From Pseudomonadota bacterium (GTDB lineage: Bacteria > Desulfobacterota > Binatia > UBA9968), in assembly GCA_021324155.1 (NCBI GenBank), contig JAJPJQ010000045.1, positions 59,596 through 123,595 of the forward strand: a stretch of 64,000 nucleotides of DNA, written 5' to 3'. A model generated the notes under the pieces. It did not search any database. It was not told the DNA's origin and worked only from the letters and a program-made list of their open reading frames with translations. Position numbers and translations under genes: made by a program. Below are positions 8,046-18,020 of this stretch, piece after piece; position 1 is the first letter of the stretch; each line of letters begins with the position of its first letter.

Positions 8046-10115
8046 TCATTTCGCCCGCGCCAGGGCGCGCTCGACGACGTGGTCGATCGTGAAGCCGAAC
8101 TTCTCCATCACCACGTTGCCAGGCGCCGACGCGCCGAAGCGCTCGATGCCGATAACATCGCCCGCGTCGCCGACATACTTATGCCAGCCCTGCGGCACGC
8201 CCGCTTCCACGGCGAGCCGGCGCTTGACCGCCGGCGGCAGCACCGCGTCGCGGTAGTCTTTCGGCTGCGCGTCGAAGAGCTCCCAGCTCGGCATCGATAC
8301 GACGCGCGCTTGAATATTTTTCTCGGCGAGCTTGGCGCGCGCGCCGACGGCGAGCGAAAGCTCCGAACCGGTCGCGATCAGAATCATGTCCGGCTTCCCG
8401 CCGGGCGCGTCGGCGAGCACGTACGCGCCTTTGCGCACGCCGTCGGCGGAAGCGAATTCTTTTCTGTCGAGCGTCGGCACGTTCTGGCGCGAGAGCACGA
8501 GAGCGACCGGGCGATCGCGGCTCTCGACTGCGATTTTCCACGCGGCCGCGGTCTCGTTCGCGTCGCCGGGACGGATCACGACCAGGCGCGGGATTGCGCG
8601 CAGCGCCGCATAATGTTCTACCGGCTGGTGCGTCGGGCCGTCCTCGCCGACGCCGATGCTGTCATGCGTGAAGACATAGATGACGCCCAATTCCATCAAC
8701 GCCGCGAGGCGCATCGACGGCCGCATATAGTCTGAGAACATGAGGAACGTCGATGCGAACGGAATCACGCCGCCGTGCGCCGCGATGCCGTTCGATGCCG
8801 CGCCCATGCCGTGCTCGCGCACGCCGTAGTGAATGTTGCGCCCGAAGTAGCCGAAGCCGCCGCCGGACGCGCCTTGACTCTTCGAGTAGTCGTGCGCGGG
8901 CGTCTCGAAGTCGCCCAGCTTATTCAGCGCCGTGTACGTCGAAGGGTTCAAATCCGCCGAGCCGCCGATCAGCGTCGGGATCTTCGCCGCGAGCGCATTC
9001 AGCACTTTGCCCGAAGCCGCGCGCGTCGCGACGCCTTTCGGATCGGCGGGAAATTCCGGCAATCCCTCGTCCCACCCGGCGGGGAGCTTGCGCGCGAGCG
9101 CGGTCTCCAATTCTTTCGCTTCGGTCGCGAACTGCTGTTTATATTTGGAAAATTTATCCTGCCACGCCGCTTGGGCCTTCTCCCCCCGGCCGATCGCTTC
9201 GCGAAAATGTGCGAGCGCCTCGTCGGGAATGAAAAACGCGGGCTCCAACGGCCAGCCGAGCTTCTGCTTGGTCGCCTTTACCTCTTCGGCGCCGAGCGGC
9301 GAGCCGTGAGCTTCGAAGGTGTCTTGCTTTCCCGGCGAGCCGTAGCCGATGTGCGTGCGCAATATGATGATCGACGGCCGCCCGCGCTCCTGCTGCGCGG
9401 CTTTGATCGCGCGCTCGATCGCGGCCAGATCGTTGCCGTCGGAAACAGTCTGCGTATGCCAGCCATAGGCGTCGAAGCGCTTCGCCGTGTCGTCGCTGAA
9501 GGTAAGATCGGTCGTGGCCGCGAGCGACACGCGATTGTCGTCGTAGAGATAAATCAATTTGCCGAGCTTCAGATGGCCGGCGAGGCTCGCCGCCTCGGCG
9601 GCGACGCCCTCCATCAGATCGCCGTCGCTGACGATCGCGTAAGTATAGTGGTCGAAAATGTCGTGCCCCGGCTTATTGTAGCGCGCGGCGAGAAAAGCCT
9701 CGGCAATACCCATGCCGACGCCGTCGCCGAACCCTTGGCCGAGCGGCCCCGTGGTTACCTCGACCCCCGGCGTCAGCTCGCGCTCGGGATGGCCGGGCGT
9801 AATGCTTTCCCACTGCCGGAAGTGCTGGATCTGCTCGAGCGATACGGCATATCCCGTGAGATGCAGCATGCTGTACAGCAGCATCGACCCATGGCCGGCG
9901 GAAAGGACGAAGCGGTCGCGGTCGGGCCAATCGGGATTCTTGGGATTATATTTTAGGAAGCGCGTCCAGAGGACATAAGCGGCGGCCGCAAGCCCCATCG
10001 GCGCGCCGGGATGGCCGGATTTCGCCTTCTCCACCGCGTCGACCGACAACATCCGTATCGTGTTGACGCACAACTCATCCAACCGGCTCGACTCGCTCAA
10101 CGTTTCACCCTCCAT
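8046..10115 (-). CDS. tkt: transketolase
   Basis: Thiamine-diphosphate enzyme moving two-carbon ketol units among pentose phosphates. It has 689 aa from the ATG at 10115. Visible are [19 protein letters not shown], the ThDP-binding [19 protein letters not shown] with the downstream YDDN, and in the pyrimidine domain [19 protein letters not shown] and [24 protein letters not shown] at 10100 has a better ribosome binding site (GGAGGGTGAAACG) and would give 684 aa beginning at the SESSRLDEL stretch; both starts are plausible. It is the first gene of the operon. I see no convincing sigma-70 promoter in the 113 bp before the divergent gene at 10229. Confidence 0.95.
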   Translation of the reverse strand: MEGETLSESSRLDELCVNTIRMLSVDAVEKAKSGHPGAPMGLAAAAYVLWTRFLKYNPKNPDWPDRDRFVLSAGHGSMLLYSMLHLTGYAVSLEQIQHFRQWESITPGHPERELTPGVEVTTGPLGQGFGDGVGMGIAEAFLAARYNKPGHDIFDHYTYAIVSDGDLMEGVAAEAASLAGHLKLGKLIYLYDDNRVSLAATTDLTFSDDTAKRFDAYGWHTQTVSDGNDLAAIERAIKAAQQERGRPSIIILRTHIGYGSPGKQDTFEAHGSPLGAEEVKATKQKLGWPLEPAFFIPDEALAHFREAIGRGEKAQAAWQDKFSKYKQQFATEAKELETALARKLPAGWDEGLPEFPADPKGVATRAASGKVLNALAAKIPTLIGGSADLNPSTYTALNKLGDFETPAHDYSKSQGASGGGFGYFGRNIHYGVREHGMGAASNGIAAHGGVIPFASTFLMFSDYMRPSMRLAALMELGVIYVFTHDSIGVGEDGPTHQPVEHYAALRAIPRLVVIRPGDANETAAAWKIAVESRDRPVALVLSRQNVPTLDRKEFASADGVRKGAYVLADAPGGKPDMILIATGSELSLAVGARAKLAEKNIQARVVSMPSWELFDAQPKDYRDAVLPPAVKRRLAVEAGVPQGWHKYVGDAGDVIGIERFGASAPGNVVMEKFGFTIDHVVERALARAK

Positions 10116-10228
10116 TTCAAGGAATATCAAAAGAGCGCCGATTAGCAAGCTGGAATATGTGAAATGACAGCAACGCGCCGAGGCTTACGGGTCCGTCGAC
10201 TTGCAACCGATCGCGGTGGCGAAATAGA

Positions 10229-10576
10229 ATGAACGCGCATTCGATGCAGCTGCGCGATCATCCACTCATGACCTATCACGGCATTCGGTCGTGGCCGCCT
10301 GTCTGGACGCTCATCCGAGGGAACGAGAGAGAACGCCCCAAAGGAGAAGTCGGCGTGCTGAAAGAGATCCACGTCTCGGCGATCCCGCCGGCGGCCAACG
10401 CGACGCGCTCTTACAACCGCATCTTCTTGTTTATCGAGCTCGACGGCCAGGGTTACCTCGGCTGCCTTGTGCTGGAGGATTACGCCTTCTGTCAGGAGCT
10501 GGCGAAAGTCCTGCGCCAGCATTTTAGGCGCACGATCGAAGAGATCGGCAGCCTCGACCTCGGCGCCACTCTCTGA
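10229..10576 (+). CDS. conserved small hypothetical protein, tandem copy 1
   Basis: A 115-aa soluble protein of unknown function. The core pattern is LRDHPLMTYHGIRSWPPVWT, then GEVGVLKEI, a hydrophobic strand IFLFIELDGQGYLGCLVLED, and a C-terminal helix. It is clearly paralogous to the next gene (same DHPL, SWPPVWTWI, ELGVLKEV, YLGCVLIAD and FCQ positions), so the pair arose by tandem duplication. Both precede the chemosensory-like block on the same strand. The start at 10229 lacks a clear ribosome binding site; the Met at 10244 is an alternative. Confidence 0.7.
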   Translation: MNAHSMQLRDHPLMTYHGIRSWPPVWTLIRGNERERPKGEVGVLKEIHVSAIPPAANATRSYNRIFLFIELDGQGYLGCLVLEDYAFCQELAKVLRQHFRRTIEEIGSLDLGATL

Positions 10577-10628
10577 GTGCGCCATCAGATCCCTGGACAG
10601 GTCCCGGCAAAAGTGATGAAATACGGTC

Positions 10629-10937
10629 TTGAAGTTTAGAGATCATCCGCTGTTGGCCTTTTTAGGCCGTCACAGCTGGCCGCCGGTCTGGACCTGGATC
10701 GGCGGCGACCGTGATCGATACCTTCGCGGCGAGCTCGGCGTTTTGAAAGAAGTCAGGCTCTCCGAGCCTCCCGCGCAAAAATGTTTTCTTGTCATCGAGC
10801 ACGAGCACGCGCTGTATATGGGCTGTGTCCTGATCGCCGATCGGATTTTCTGCCAAGCGGTTTTCGAGCTGCTGACAAAACACCGCGGCGATGGCATCGA
10901 AGCGATCGGCGATCTCAACGTCGATTACCTGCTTTAG
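10629..10937 (+). CDS. conserved small hypothetical protein, tandem copy 2
   Basis: A 102-aa paralogue of the preceding protein, 52 bp downstream. Shared blocks are RDHPLLAF, HSWPPVWTWIGGDRDRY, GELGVLKEVRLSEPP, a central strand with ALYMGCVLIADRIFCQAVFELL, and the terminal IGDLN. The start is probably the TTG at 10629, because it aligns the N-terminus with the first copy. The repeated W-P-P-V-W motif and the alternating strand/helix pattern suggest a small sensory or binding fold. Function unknown. Confidence 0.68.
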   Translation: MKFRDHPLLAFLGRHSWPPVWTWIGGDRDRYLRGELGVLKEVRLSEPPAQKCFLVIEHEHALYMGCVLIADRIFCQAVFELLTKHRGDGIEAIGDLNVDYLL

Positions 10938-10990
10938 TCCTCGTCATCGCCCGCACGTTAATCGATAGCGTTCCTTTTTGATGGAATAAG

Positions 10991-11635
10991 GTGTATGGCG
11001 TCGCCATGATCCGTAGTCTTGACACTGTCGCCGCCGCTGCGCGCCGCGCCGCCAGCGGCGGACAATACGACATCGTCGCGCTCGCAGCGTCCGCAGGCGG
11101 ATTGAGATCGCTCAGTCACGTTCTCGCGGCGCTGCCGGCCGATTTTCCCGCCGCGATTGTCGTCGTGCAGCACCTCGACCCGCGCCATCGAAGCCTCATG
11201 GCCGATATCCTGAGCCGCCGCACGGCGCTGCAGGTGAAAGAGGCCGAGGATGGGGACCGGGTACTCGCCGGCACCGCGTATATCGCGCCGCCGAACAATC
11301 ATTTGCTCGTGAACGGCGGCGGCACTTTGACGCTGACCCAGACCGAGCTGGTCCACTTTGTCCGCCCTTCCGCCGACCTCTTGTTCGACTCGACCGCGGC
11401 AAGCTATAAAGAGCGCGCCATAGCCGTCGTGCTCTCGGGCACCGGCCAGGACGGATCCATGGGCGTCAAGGCGATCAAAAAAATGGGCGGTACGGTCATC
11501 GCCGAAAACGCCGCCGAATTCCCGGGCATGCCGGCGGCGACGTTTGCCACCGGCTGCGTCGATTTCGTTCTACCGCTGGAGGAAATCCCCGGGGCGCTGA
11601 TCAAGCTCGTCGTCGCGGAGCGCGCGCATGAGTGA
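10991..11635 (+). CDS. CheB-type methylesterase, stand-alone
   Basis: CheB catalytic domain without a receiver, 214 aa. CheB enzymes hydrolyse glutamyl-methyl esters on chemoreceptors. The catalytic Ser, His and Asp are present in ALAASAGGL (about 37), VVVQHLDPRH (about 60) and LSGTGQDGSMGV (about 150). A GTG at 10991 or an ATG at 11006 may be the start. The 3' end overlaps the CheR-like gene by 8 bp, implying translational coupling. No chemoreceptor, CheA or CheW is encoded nearby, so its target may be the coiled-coil partner protein or a non-chemotaxis system. Confidence 0.88.
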   Translation: MYGVAMIRSLDTVAAAARRAASGGQYDIVALAASAGGLRSLSHVLAALPADFPAAIVVVQHLDPRHRSLMADILSRRTALQVKEAEDGDRVLAGTAYIAPPNNHLLVNGGGTLTLTQTELVHFVRPSADLLFDSTAASYKERAIAVVLSGTGQDGSMGVKAIKKMGGTVIAENAAEFPGMPAATFATGCVDFVLPLEEIPGALIKLVVAERAHE

Positions 11636-13475
11636 TTCAGAAGAAAAACAATTCGAGTCGCTGCTCTCCTATTTGCAGCAGAACCGCGGCTTCGACTTTA
11701 CCGGCTACAAACGGCCGAGCCTCATGCGCCGGGTCACCCGGCGCATGCAGATGCTGGCAGTCGGCAGCTTCGCCGACTACACAGACTACCTGGAGGTCCA
11801 TCCCGAGGAGTTCTCCCAGCTTTTCAACAGCATCCTCATCAACGTGACCTCGTTCTTCCGCGATCCGGCCGCGTGGAAGTTTCTCGCCGAGACGGTCGTC
11901 CCCAGGCTGCTGACGGAAAAAAACGGCGAAGCGATCCGCATCTGGAGCGCCGGCTGCGCCTCCGGCGAGGAGGCCTACTCGCTCGCGATCTGCTTCGCCG
12001 AGGTGATGGGACAGGCGGATTATCGCGAGCGGGTCAAAATCTACGCGACCGATGTGGACGAAGAGGCGCTCAATACGGCGCGCCTGGCGAGCTACAGCGC
12101 GAAGGATCTCGAAGCGATCGAGAACGAGAGACTCAGGCGCGAATATTTCGAGCCGCAGAACAGCCGCTTCTGTTTCCGCTCCGATTTGAGGCGTACCGTA
12201 ATTTTCGGCCGCCACGATCTGGTCCAGGACGCACCGATGTCGCGCCTCGACCTGCTCGCGTGCCGCAACACGCTGATGTACTTCAATGCCGAAACTCAGG
12301 CGCGCGTTCTTTCGCGCTTCCACTTCGCGCTGAATCCCAGCGGTTATCTGTTTCTCGGCCGGGCCGAGCTTTTGCTGACGCACAGCGCAATGTTCACTCC
12401 GCTCGAACTCAAGTACCGCATCTTCCTCAAGGTTCCCCAGGCGAATCCGCGCGAGCGGCTGGCCGGGCTCGCAACTGCGGCCGCCGATGCCGACCCCCAG
12501 CAGCGCCTGCGCTACGACCGATTGGTCGAGCTGGCTCTCGACGAATCGATGACGCCTCGCGTCGTAATCGACGCGAACGGCGCCCTCGTGCTGGCGAATC
12601 AGCGCGCGCGCGTCCTCTTTACGCTCCATCCCAATGATACCGGACGCCCTTTCCACGACCTGGAGGTCTCTTACCGGCCCGCGGAATTGCGTTCGTTGAT
12701 CGAGCAGGCCTACGCCGAGAAGCGGGCGATTACCCTCGCGGCCGTCCCGCGCCACTTTCCGAGCGGTGATACTCAATATCTGGACATCACCGCAACGCCT
12801 CTTTATGATGATACTGAGGTCCCGCACGGCGTGGCGATCTCCTTCGTCGACGTGACGCGGCTCTTCAAGCTGCAGATCGAGCTGCAGCGCTCGCGCGAGG
12901 AGATCCAAACCGCCAACGAGGAGCTGCAGTCGTCGAACGAGGAGTTGGAGACCACCAACGAGGAGCTACAATCCTCGAACGAGGAGCTGGAGACGACCAA
13001 CGAGGAGCTTCAGTCCACCAACGAAGAGCTCGAAACCATGAACGAAGAGCTGCAATCGTCGAACGAGGAGCTGCAGACAGTCAACGACGAGCTGCACCAG
13101 CGGACCGAGGAGCTCAACAGCATCAACGCGTTCTTGAAAACCGTCCTGGCGAGCCTCGACTCCGGGGCGGTCGTGGTGAACCCGGACTTCAACATCATGA
13201 TGTGGAACCACAGGGCCGAAGACATGTGGGGCCTCAGGTCCGAAGAGGTCGAGGGCAAATCGCTCTTGAACCTCGACATCGGCTTGCCGGTGGAAAAATT
13301 GCGGACGGTCGTCCGCGCGTGTCTCACCGGAGAAAGCAAGGACGGGGCGATAGTCCTGGACGCCACGAATCGCCGCGGCAAACCGATCAAGTGCCGCGTC
13401 ACATGCAGCCCGCTCATCGCGGGGGTCAGGGGAACGCGCGGAGCGATCCTTTTGATGGCGGAGGAGGCGGTGTGA
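11628..13475 (+). CDS. CheR-type methyltransferase with PAS domains and heptad coiled coil
   Basis: 615 aa. Residues about 5-275 are an MCP methyltransferase (YLQQNRGFDFTGYKRPSLMRR; SVTSFFRDP-like VTSFFRDPAAW; SAM-binding IWSAGCASGEEAYSLAI; ATDVDEEAL; CRNTLMYF). A PAS-like domain follows at about 300-410. Next comes a striking coiled coil (about 425-495) of repeated NEELQSSNEELETT heptads with Leu in register. A second PAS domain closes the protein (about 505-610). This architecture is typical of CheB/CheR-PAS hybrid sensors. It overlaps the upstream CheB gene and is followed 24 bp later by a second CheB, so the three probably act as one methylation-based sensing unit. Confidence 0.9.
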   Translation: MSDSEEKQFESLLSYLQQNRGFDFTGYKRPSLMRRVTRRMQMLAVGSFADYTDYLEVHPEEFSQLFNSILINVTSFFRDPAAWKFLAETVVPRLLTEKNGEAIRIWSAGCASGEEAYSLAICFAEVMGQADYRERVKIYATDVDEEALNTARLASYSAKDLEAIENERLRREYFEPQNSRFCFRSDLRRTVIFGRHDLVQDAPMSRLDLLACRNTLMYFNAETQARVLSRFHFALNPSGYLFLGRAELLLTHSAMFTPLELKYRIFLKVPQANPRERLAGLATAAADADPQQRLRYDRLVELALDESMTPRVVIDANGALVLANQRARVLFTLHPNDTGRPFHDLEVSYRPAELRSLIEQAYAEKRAITLAAVPRHFPSGDTQYLDITATPLYDDTEVPHGVAISFVDVTRLFKLQIELQRSREEIQTANEELQSSNEELETTNEELQSSNEELETTNEELQSTNEELETMNEELQSSNEELQTVNDELHQRTEELNSINAFLKTVLASLDSGAVVVNPDFNIMMWNHRAEDMWGLRSEEVEGKSLLNLDIGLPVEKLRTVVRACLTGESKDGAIVLDATNRRGKPIKCRVTCSPLIAGVRGTRGAILLMAEEAV

Positions 13476-13499
13476 TGGAACGCCCAAGCGGGGTGATCC

Positions 13500-14519
13500 A
13501 TGCCGGGCCATGATATTATCGTCATCGGCGCTTCGAGCGGCGGTATCGAGGCGCTGACCGAAGTCGCCGCGCGTCTCCCAGAGGATATCCCCGCGGCGCT
13601 CTTTGTCGTAGTTCACGTAGCCCCGCGCTCCGTCAGCGTCCTGCCCCAAATTTTAAACCGCGCCGGCCCGCTCACGGCCGCACACGCCAGGGACAACGAG
13701 AAGATCAAATCGGGACGCATCTACGTCGCGCCTCCCGATTACCACATGCTGGTCGCCAACGGCGCCGTCCGGCTCGTCCGCGGTCCCAAGGAGAACAATA
13801 CACGTCCGGCGATCGACCCGACCTTTCGCACGGCGGCGCGGAATTACGGCGCGCGCGCCGTCGGCGTCATCCTCTCGGGCGCGCTCGACGACGGCGCCGC
13901 GGGACTGCGCGCGATCAAAGCGCGCGGCGGCGTCGCGGTGGTCCAGGACCCCGACGACGCGCTGTTTCCCGACATGCCGCAAAACGCGCTCGCGGCCGCC
14001 GCGGTCGATCACGTCGTTTCGAAGGCGGAGATCGCGCCGCTGCTCGACCGCCTCGCGCGCGAGCCGGTAAGCGCGAAAGACGGCAACGTAACCGAAGAGC
14101 TGCAAAAAGAAACTGCGATCGAGGGGATGAACATGAAAGCTTCCGACGACGATAAACCCGGCCAGCCGTCGGTTTATGGCTGTCCCGACTGCGGGGGTGT
14201 GTTGTGGGAAATCCAGGACGGGGAGGTCCTGCGCTTTCGCTGTCGCGTCGGCCACGCCTACAGCTCCGAGGGGCTCCTGTCCGAGCAAACCGAGGGGCTC
14301 GACACGGCGCTCTGGACCGCCTATCGCGCGCTCCAGGAGAACGCCGCGCTCGCGCGCCGGCTGGCCGAGCGGGCGAAAAGCAGCGCGCAAAAGAAGCTTA
14401 TTATCGATCGCTTCGAAGAGAGGGCGCAGAACGCCGCGGAGCAGGCCGAGACGATCAAAAAGCTTTTATTGAGCGGCAAGCTCAGCGAACCGGTAGACAA
14501 GATCGAGGACAGAGAGTAG
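13500..14519 (+). CDS. CheB-type methylesterase with C-terminal zinc ribbon
   Basis: 339 aa. Residues about 1-190 are a CheB esterase domain (IGASSGGIEALTEV with Ser, VVHVAPRS with His, LSGALDDGAAGLRAI with Asp). The C-terminal third has a CxxC...C...H zinc-ribbon-like segment (YGCPDCGGVLWEIQDGEVLRF then CRVGHAYS) followed by a helical tail rich in Ala, Arg and Glu. That tail is common in stand-alone CheB homologues of soil bacteria and may regulate or dock the enzyme. The start ATG at 13500 has only a weak ribosome binding site. It lies in the same-strand run 10991-17904. Confidence 0.9.
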   Translation: MPGHDIIVIGASSGGIEALTEVAARLPEDIPAALFVVVHVAPRSVSVLPQILNRAGPLTAAHARDNEKIKSGRIYVAPPDYHMLVANGAVRLVRGPKENNTRPAIDPTFRTAARNYGARAVGVILSGALDDGAAGLRAIKARGGVAVVQDPDDALFPDMPQNALAAAAVDHVVSKAEIAPLLDRLAREPVSAKDGNVTEELQKETAIEGMNMKASDDDKPGQPSVYGCPDCGGVLWEIQDGEVLRFRCRVGHAYSSEGLLSEQTEGLDTALWTAYRALQENAALARRLAERAKSSAQKKLIIDRFEERAQNAAEQAETIKKLLLSGKLSEPVDKIEDRE

Positions 14520-14549
14520 ATATTTCTCCTGGCGTGAGTCCGAAAAACC

Positions 14550-16550
14550 ATGCCGCCGCTTATTTCGCAAGATCTCTTGGCACAAAAAATCGAGACCGCG
14601 CACAGCCGCCTCGAGAATCTTTTCCTGCGCGCGGAGACCGGGCCCGAACAGCAACTCTTGCTGCGCGAGGCGCTCCAGGAGCTCTCCACGGCGCTCGAAG
14701 AGCTCCGCGTCACAAGCGAAACGCTTCAGGCGCAAAACGACGAGCTCGCCGCGGCGCGACTGGTCGTCGACGCGCAGCGGCGGAACTTCCAGGAGCTTTT
14801 CGAGTTTGCGCCCGACGCCTATTTCGTGACCGACCCGGTCGGCATCATCCAGCAGGCCAACCGCAAAGCCGCCGCGCTGTTCGGTGTGGGCGGCAAGTTT
14901 ATCGCCGGCAAGCCGATTCATATTTTCATTCCCCCCGAGAAACGCGCCGAATGCCGACTCCTGATCGCGCGTCTCGATCAGGCGCCGTTTTGGGAATTCG
15001 ACATGGAGATGCAGCGGCGCGATGGCGCGCTCTTCCCCGCGGCTGTAACGATCTCGGTCATCCGGCAGGAGCAGGCGAGCGGCGGGCGACCCATCGGGCT
15101 CCGCTGGATCGTCCGCGACATGAGCTATCGCAAGCAGATGGAGCGACAGATCGAGAGCCACGTCCAGCGGCTTACCGTCGTCGGCGCGCTCAACGAGGCG
15201 ATTACTTCGCAGCTTGACCTCGACAAAGTCGTGGCGGTGCTCTTCACCAAGCTGGAGGAATTCTTCAGCTATACGGTCGTCCTCACGCTACGGCTGTTCC
15301 ACCCCGACACCGGGGCCCTCGAGCCGCTTTTCAGCCGCAACATCGACTACGCGGAATGGAAGGCGGCGGGGATACACCTGCCGGGACGCCGCGCCGCGGA
15401 AGCGATCCACACGCGGACGCCGGTTGTCATCATCGACCTCGACAGCGATGCACGGACGATTCGCCGCGAATTTTACAAGAAGCACGGATTGATTTCCTGC
15501 GTCACAGTCCCGGTCATAGCTAAAGACGAGGTGCTCGGCATAATTACCGTCTATACAAGAGAGCGGCACGAGTTCACCGGCGAAGAGCTGCAGCTATTCG
15601 CCGCCGTCGGTCAGCAGACGGCGATCGCGATCCAGAACTCGCGGCTCTACGAACAGACGAAACAGCAGGCCGCCGAGCTGGCGGCGGCGCGCGACGAGCT
15701 GGAAGACAAGGTTTCGCGGCGCACCGTCGAGCTGGAGCGCTCGAACGATATGCTGCGCGCCGAGATTGTCGAGCGCCGCCGCGTCGAGGAGCGGCTGCGC
15801 GAGAGCGAAGCTAAGCTCCGCACGCTCACCGAGGAGCAGGAACAGCAGCTCATCGCCTCCGATCGCCTCGTCACCGTCGGCGAGCTCGCCGCGTCGATCG
15901 CACACGAATTCAACAATCCGCTGCAGATCATCATGGGATTCGCGCAGGAGCTGCTCGACGAGGAAAAAACCGCCGGGCCGCACAGAGACGGTCTCAAGAT
16001 TATCGAGGGCGAAACGATGCGCTGCCGCGAGCTGATCCGTAATCTCATGAACTTCGCCCGGCCGCTCCCCGCCAAGCCCGAGACGCGCGACATCGAGCCG
16101 ATCATCTCCGACGCCGTGAAGCTCGCCTGGCATTATTTGCTCAACAACAAGGTTCGCGTAAAGACCGATATCGCGCGGCGACTGCCGCCGATCCGGGCGG
16201 ATGTCAACCAACTCCAGCAGGTGCTGATCAATCTCATGTTCAATGCGTCCGAAGCGATGCCCAGCGGCGGCGACGTGACGATCCGCGCCGCGCGCGGCAA
16301 CGCCGATACCATTGTCATTTCCGTCTCCGACACGGGTGTCGGCATTCCGGAAACCGCGTTGCCGAATATTTTTCGGCCGTTCTTTACCACCAAGCAGAAA
16401 AGAGGGATGGGGCTCGGCCTGTCGATCTGCGAGCGCATCGTGCGCGCGCACGGGGGTCGCATCGCGGTGGAAACCGCTCCGGGCCGCGGCACGACCTTCG
16501 AGCTTCACTTCCCACTGGCCGAGGTAACCGACTATGAACGGGCATCCTGA
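14550..16550 (+). CDS. PAS-GAF sensor histidine kinase (NtrB-like)
   Basis: 666 aa, soluble, with no membrane segment. The order is an N-terminal helical region with leucine heptads (to about 75), PAS (about 80-200), GAF (about 215-365), coiled coil (about 365-440), HisKA with phospho-acceptor His in SIAHEFNNPLQIIMGF (about 450), and HATPase_c with N box NLMFNASEAM, G1 DTGVGIP and G2 GMGLGLSI. The H-box type fits kinases that pair with NtrC-family regulators. The gene overlaps the following NtrC-type gene by 17 bp, so the two are almost certainly cognate partners. Signal unknown; GAF and PAS suggest a cytoplasmic ligand or redox cue. Confidence 0.92.
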   Translation: MPPLISQDLLAQKIETAHSRLENLFLRAETGPEQQLLLREALQELSTALEELRVTSETLQAQNDELAAARLVVDAQRRNFQELFEFAPDAYFVTDPVGIIQQANRKAAALFGVGGKFIAGKPIHIFIPPEKRAECRLLIARLDQAPFWEFDMEMQRRDGALFPAAVTISVIRQEQASGGRPIGLRWIVRDMSYRKQMERQIESHVQRLTVVGALNEAITSQLDLDKVVAVLFTKLEEFFSYTVVLTLRLFHPDTGALEPLFSRNIDYAEWKAAGIHLPGRRAAEAIHTRTPVVIIDLDSDARTIRREFYKKHGLISCVTVPVIAKDEVLGIITVYTRERHEFTGEELQLFAAVGQQTAIAIQNSRLYEQTKQQAAELAAARDELEDKVSRRTVELERSNDMLRAEIVERRRVEERLRESEAKLRTLTEEQEQQLIASDRLVTVGELAASIAHEFNNPLQIIMGFAQELLDEEKTAGPHRDGLKIIEGETMRCRELIRNLMNFARPLPAKPETRDIEPIISDAVKLAWHYLLNNKVRVKTDIARRLPPIRADVNQLQQVLINLMFNASEAMPSGGDVTIRAARGNADTIVISVSDTGVGIPETALPNIFRPFFTTKQKRGMGLGLSICERIVRAHGGRIAVETAPGRGTTFELHFPLAEVTDYERAS

Positions 16551-17904
16551 ACGCGTCCTCATCGTCGACGACGAGGAGCACGTCTGCGCGCTCTTCCAGC
16601 GCATCCTGCAAAAAGAGGGATACGAGGTCGAATGCGCGCCGACCGGCGAAGACGGGCTTGCCCGTCTGGCCGGACAGCCCTTCGACCTGGTCATGACGGA
16701 TTTGAAACTGCCCGGCATCGACGGCATGGAATTGTTGAGGCGCGGCCGCGACCTATGCCCGGAGACGAGCTTCGTCATGCTCACCGCCTTCGGCACCGTC
16801 CAGACCGCGGTCGAGGCAATGAAACAGGGCGCCTACGATTATCTCGTCAAGCCGGTCGATAAGGACGAGATCATCATGGTCGTCGCCAAAGCGCTCGAAG
16901 TTCAGCGCCTCACGCGCGAAGTTGCCAGACTTCGCAGTCAGCTCGATCTATCGCTCGATTTCAATGAGATCGTCGGCCACAGCAAATCGATGAAGGCCGT
17001 CTTCCGTCTCATGAAGATGGTCGCCGACAGCAACGCCACGATCCTTATCCAGGGTGAATCGGGCACCGGCAAGGAGCTCATCGCCCGCGCCATCCACGGC
17101 GCGAGCCGCCGCAAGGAGCGGCGCTTCGTCGCGGTCAACTGCGCGTCCGTGCCCGAAAGCCTGCTCGAGAGCGAGCTCTTCGGCTACGTACGCGGCGCAT
17201 TCACCGGCGCAGCGGCCGACAAAAAGGGTCTCTTTGAGGAGGCGCACGAGGGAACGCTGCTCCTCGACGAGATCGGCGACACGTCGACGGCGTTCCAGTC
17301 GGCGCTGCTCCGCGTTCTACAGGAAAGCGAGATCCGTCCCGTCGGCAGCAACAAGACCGTGAAGGTCGACGTGCGCGTCATCGTCGCGACCAATAAGGAC
17401 TTGAAGCGGGAGGTCGAGAGGAAGACATTCCGCGAGGACCTTTTCTATCGGCTGAGCGTCGTGCCGATAGCGCTCCCGCCGCTCAGGAGCCGGCGCGACG
17501 ATATTCCACTGCTCGCGGCGCACTTCATCGAGAAATATTCTCGCGCATACTCGGTCGAGCCCAAGCGCCTCGCCCCCGTCTCACTGCGCCTGCTGCTCGA
17601 CCACTCCTGGCCCGGCAATGTGCGCGAGCTCGAGAACGTGATCGAGCGCGCGGTGCTGATCAACCCGGGCGCCGAGATCGCGCCCGATTCGCTCTTCCCT
17701 TCCGCCCTGACGATGCTGGACGAGAATCGCTCGTTCACGTCGCTCAACGACACGATGCGCGGCGCGCGCGAATTGATGGAGCGCGAGAAAATCGCCGAGG
17801 CGCTCCAGCGCACGAGCGGCAACCGCTCGCACGCCGCGAGGCTGCTCGGCATCAGCCGCTCCGCGCTCTATAACAAGATCAAGTCGCTGCGGTTGGCGAA
17901 CTGA
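16534..17904 (+). CDS. NtrC-family sigma-54 response regulator
   Basis: 456 aa. Receiver at 1-120 (LIVDDEEH, phospho-acceptor Asp in MTDLKLPG, Lys in YLVKPVD). AAA+ domain at about 145-385: Walker A GESGTGKE, the sigma-54-contacting loop GAFTGA, Walker B LLLDEIGD, and an arginine-finger region [13 protein letters not shown]. Fis-type helix-turn-helix at the C-terminus ([23 protein letters not shown]). It activates RpoN promoters on phosphorylation by the overlapping upstream histidine kinase. Its target is not known; the promoter at 257-272 and the GGGTATTCACCC-like sites are candidates to test. Confidence 0.95.
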   Translation: MNGHPERVLIVDDEEHVCALFQRILQKEGYEVECAPTGEDGLARLAGQPFDLVMTDLKLPGIDGMELLRRGRDLCPETSFVMLTAFGTVQTAVEAMKQGAYDYLVKPVDKDEIIMVVAKALEVQRLTREVARLRSQLDLSLDFNEIVGHSKSMKAVFRLMKMVADSNATILIQGESGTGKELIARAIHGASRRKERRFVAVNCASVPESLLESELFGYVRGAFTGAAADKKGLFEEAHEGTLLLDEIGDTSTAFQSALLRVLQESEIRPVGSNKTVKVDVRVIVATNKDLKREVERKTFREDLFYRLSVVPIALPPLRSRRDDIPLLAAHFIEKYSRAYSVEPKRLAPVSLRLLLDHSWPGNVRELENVIERAVLINPGAEIAPDSLFPSALTMLDENRSFTSLNDTMRGARELMEREKIAEALQRTSGNRSHAARLLGISRSALYNKIKSLRLAN

Positions 17905-17930
17905 CCCCCGCCTCCCGAAATCCTTATTTC

Positions 17931-18020
17931 GTCACCCCCGCGGAAGCGGAGGTCCACGCTTTTAGTGCGACAAAGGATAGCAATTCAAAATTTCTAGATT
18001 CCTGCGTGCGCGAGAATGAC
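17931..18020. repeat. degenerate inverted-repeat (MITE/REP-like) element
   Basis: The left arm starts GTCACCCCCGCGGAAGCG (17931) and the right arm ends CGTGCGCGAGAATGAC (18020). They are imperfect inverted copies of the GTCATTCCCGCGAAAGCGGG class of intergenic repeats seen in many proteobacterial genomes. It fills the convergent gap between the NtrC-type gene and the response-regulator gene. No coding capacity. Confidence 0.45.
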
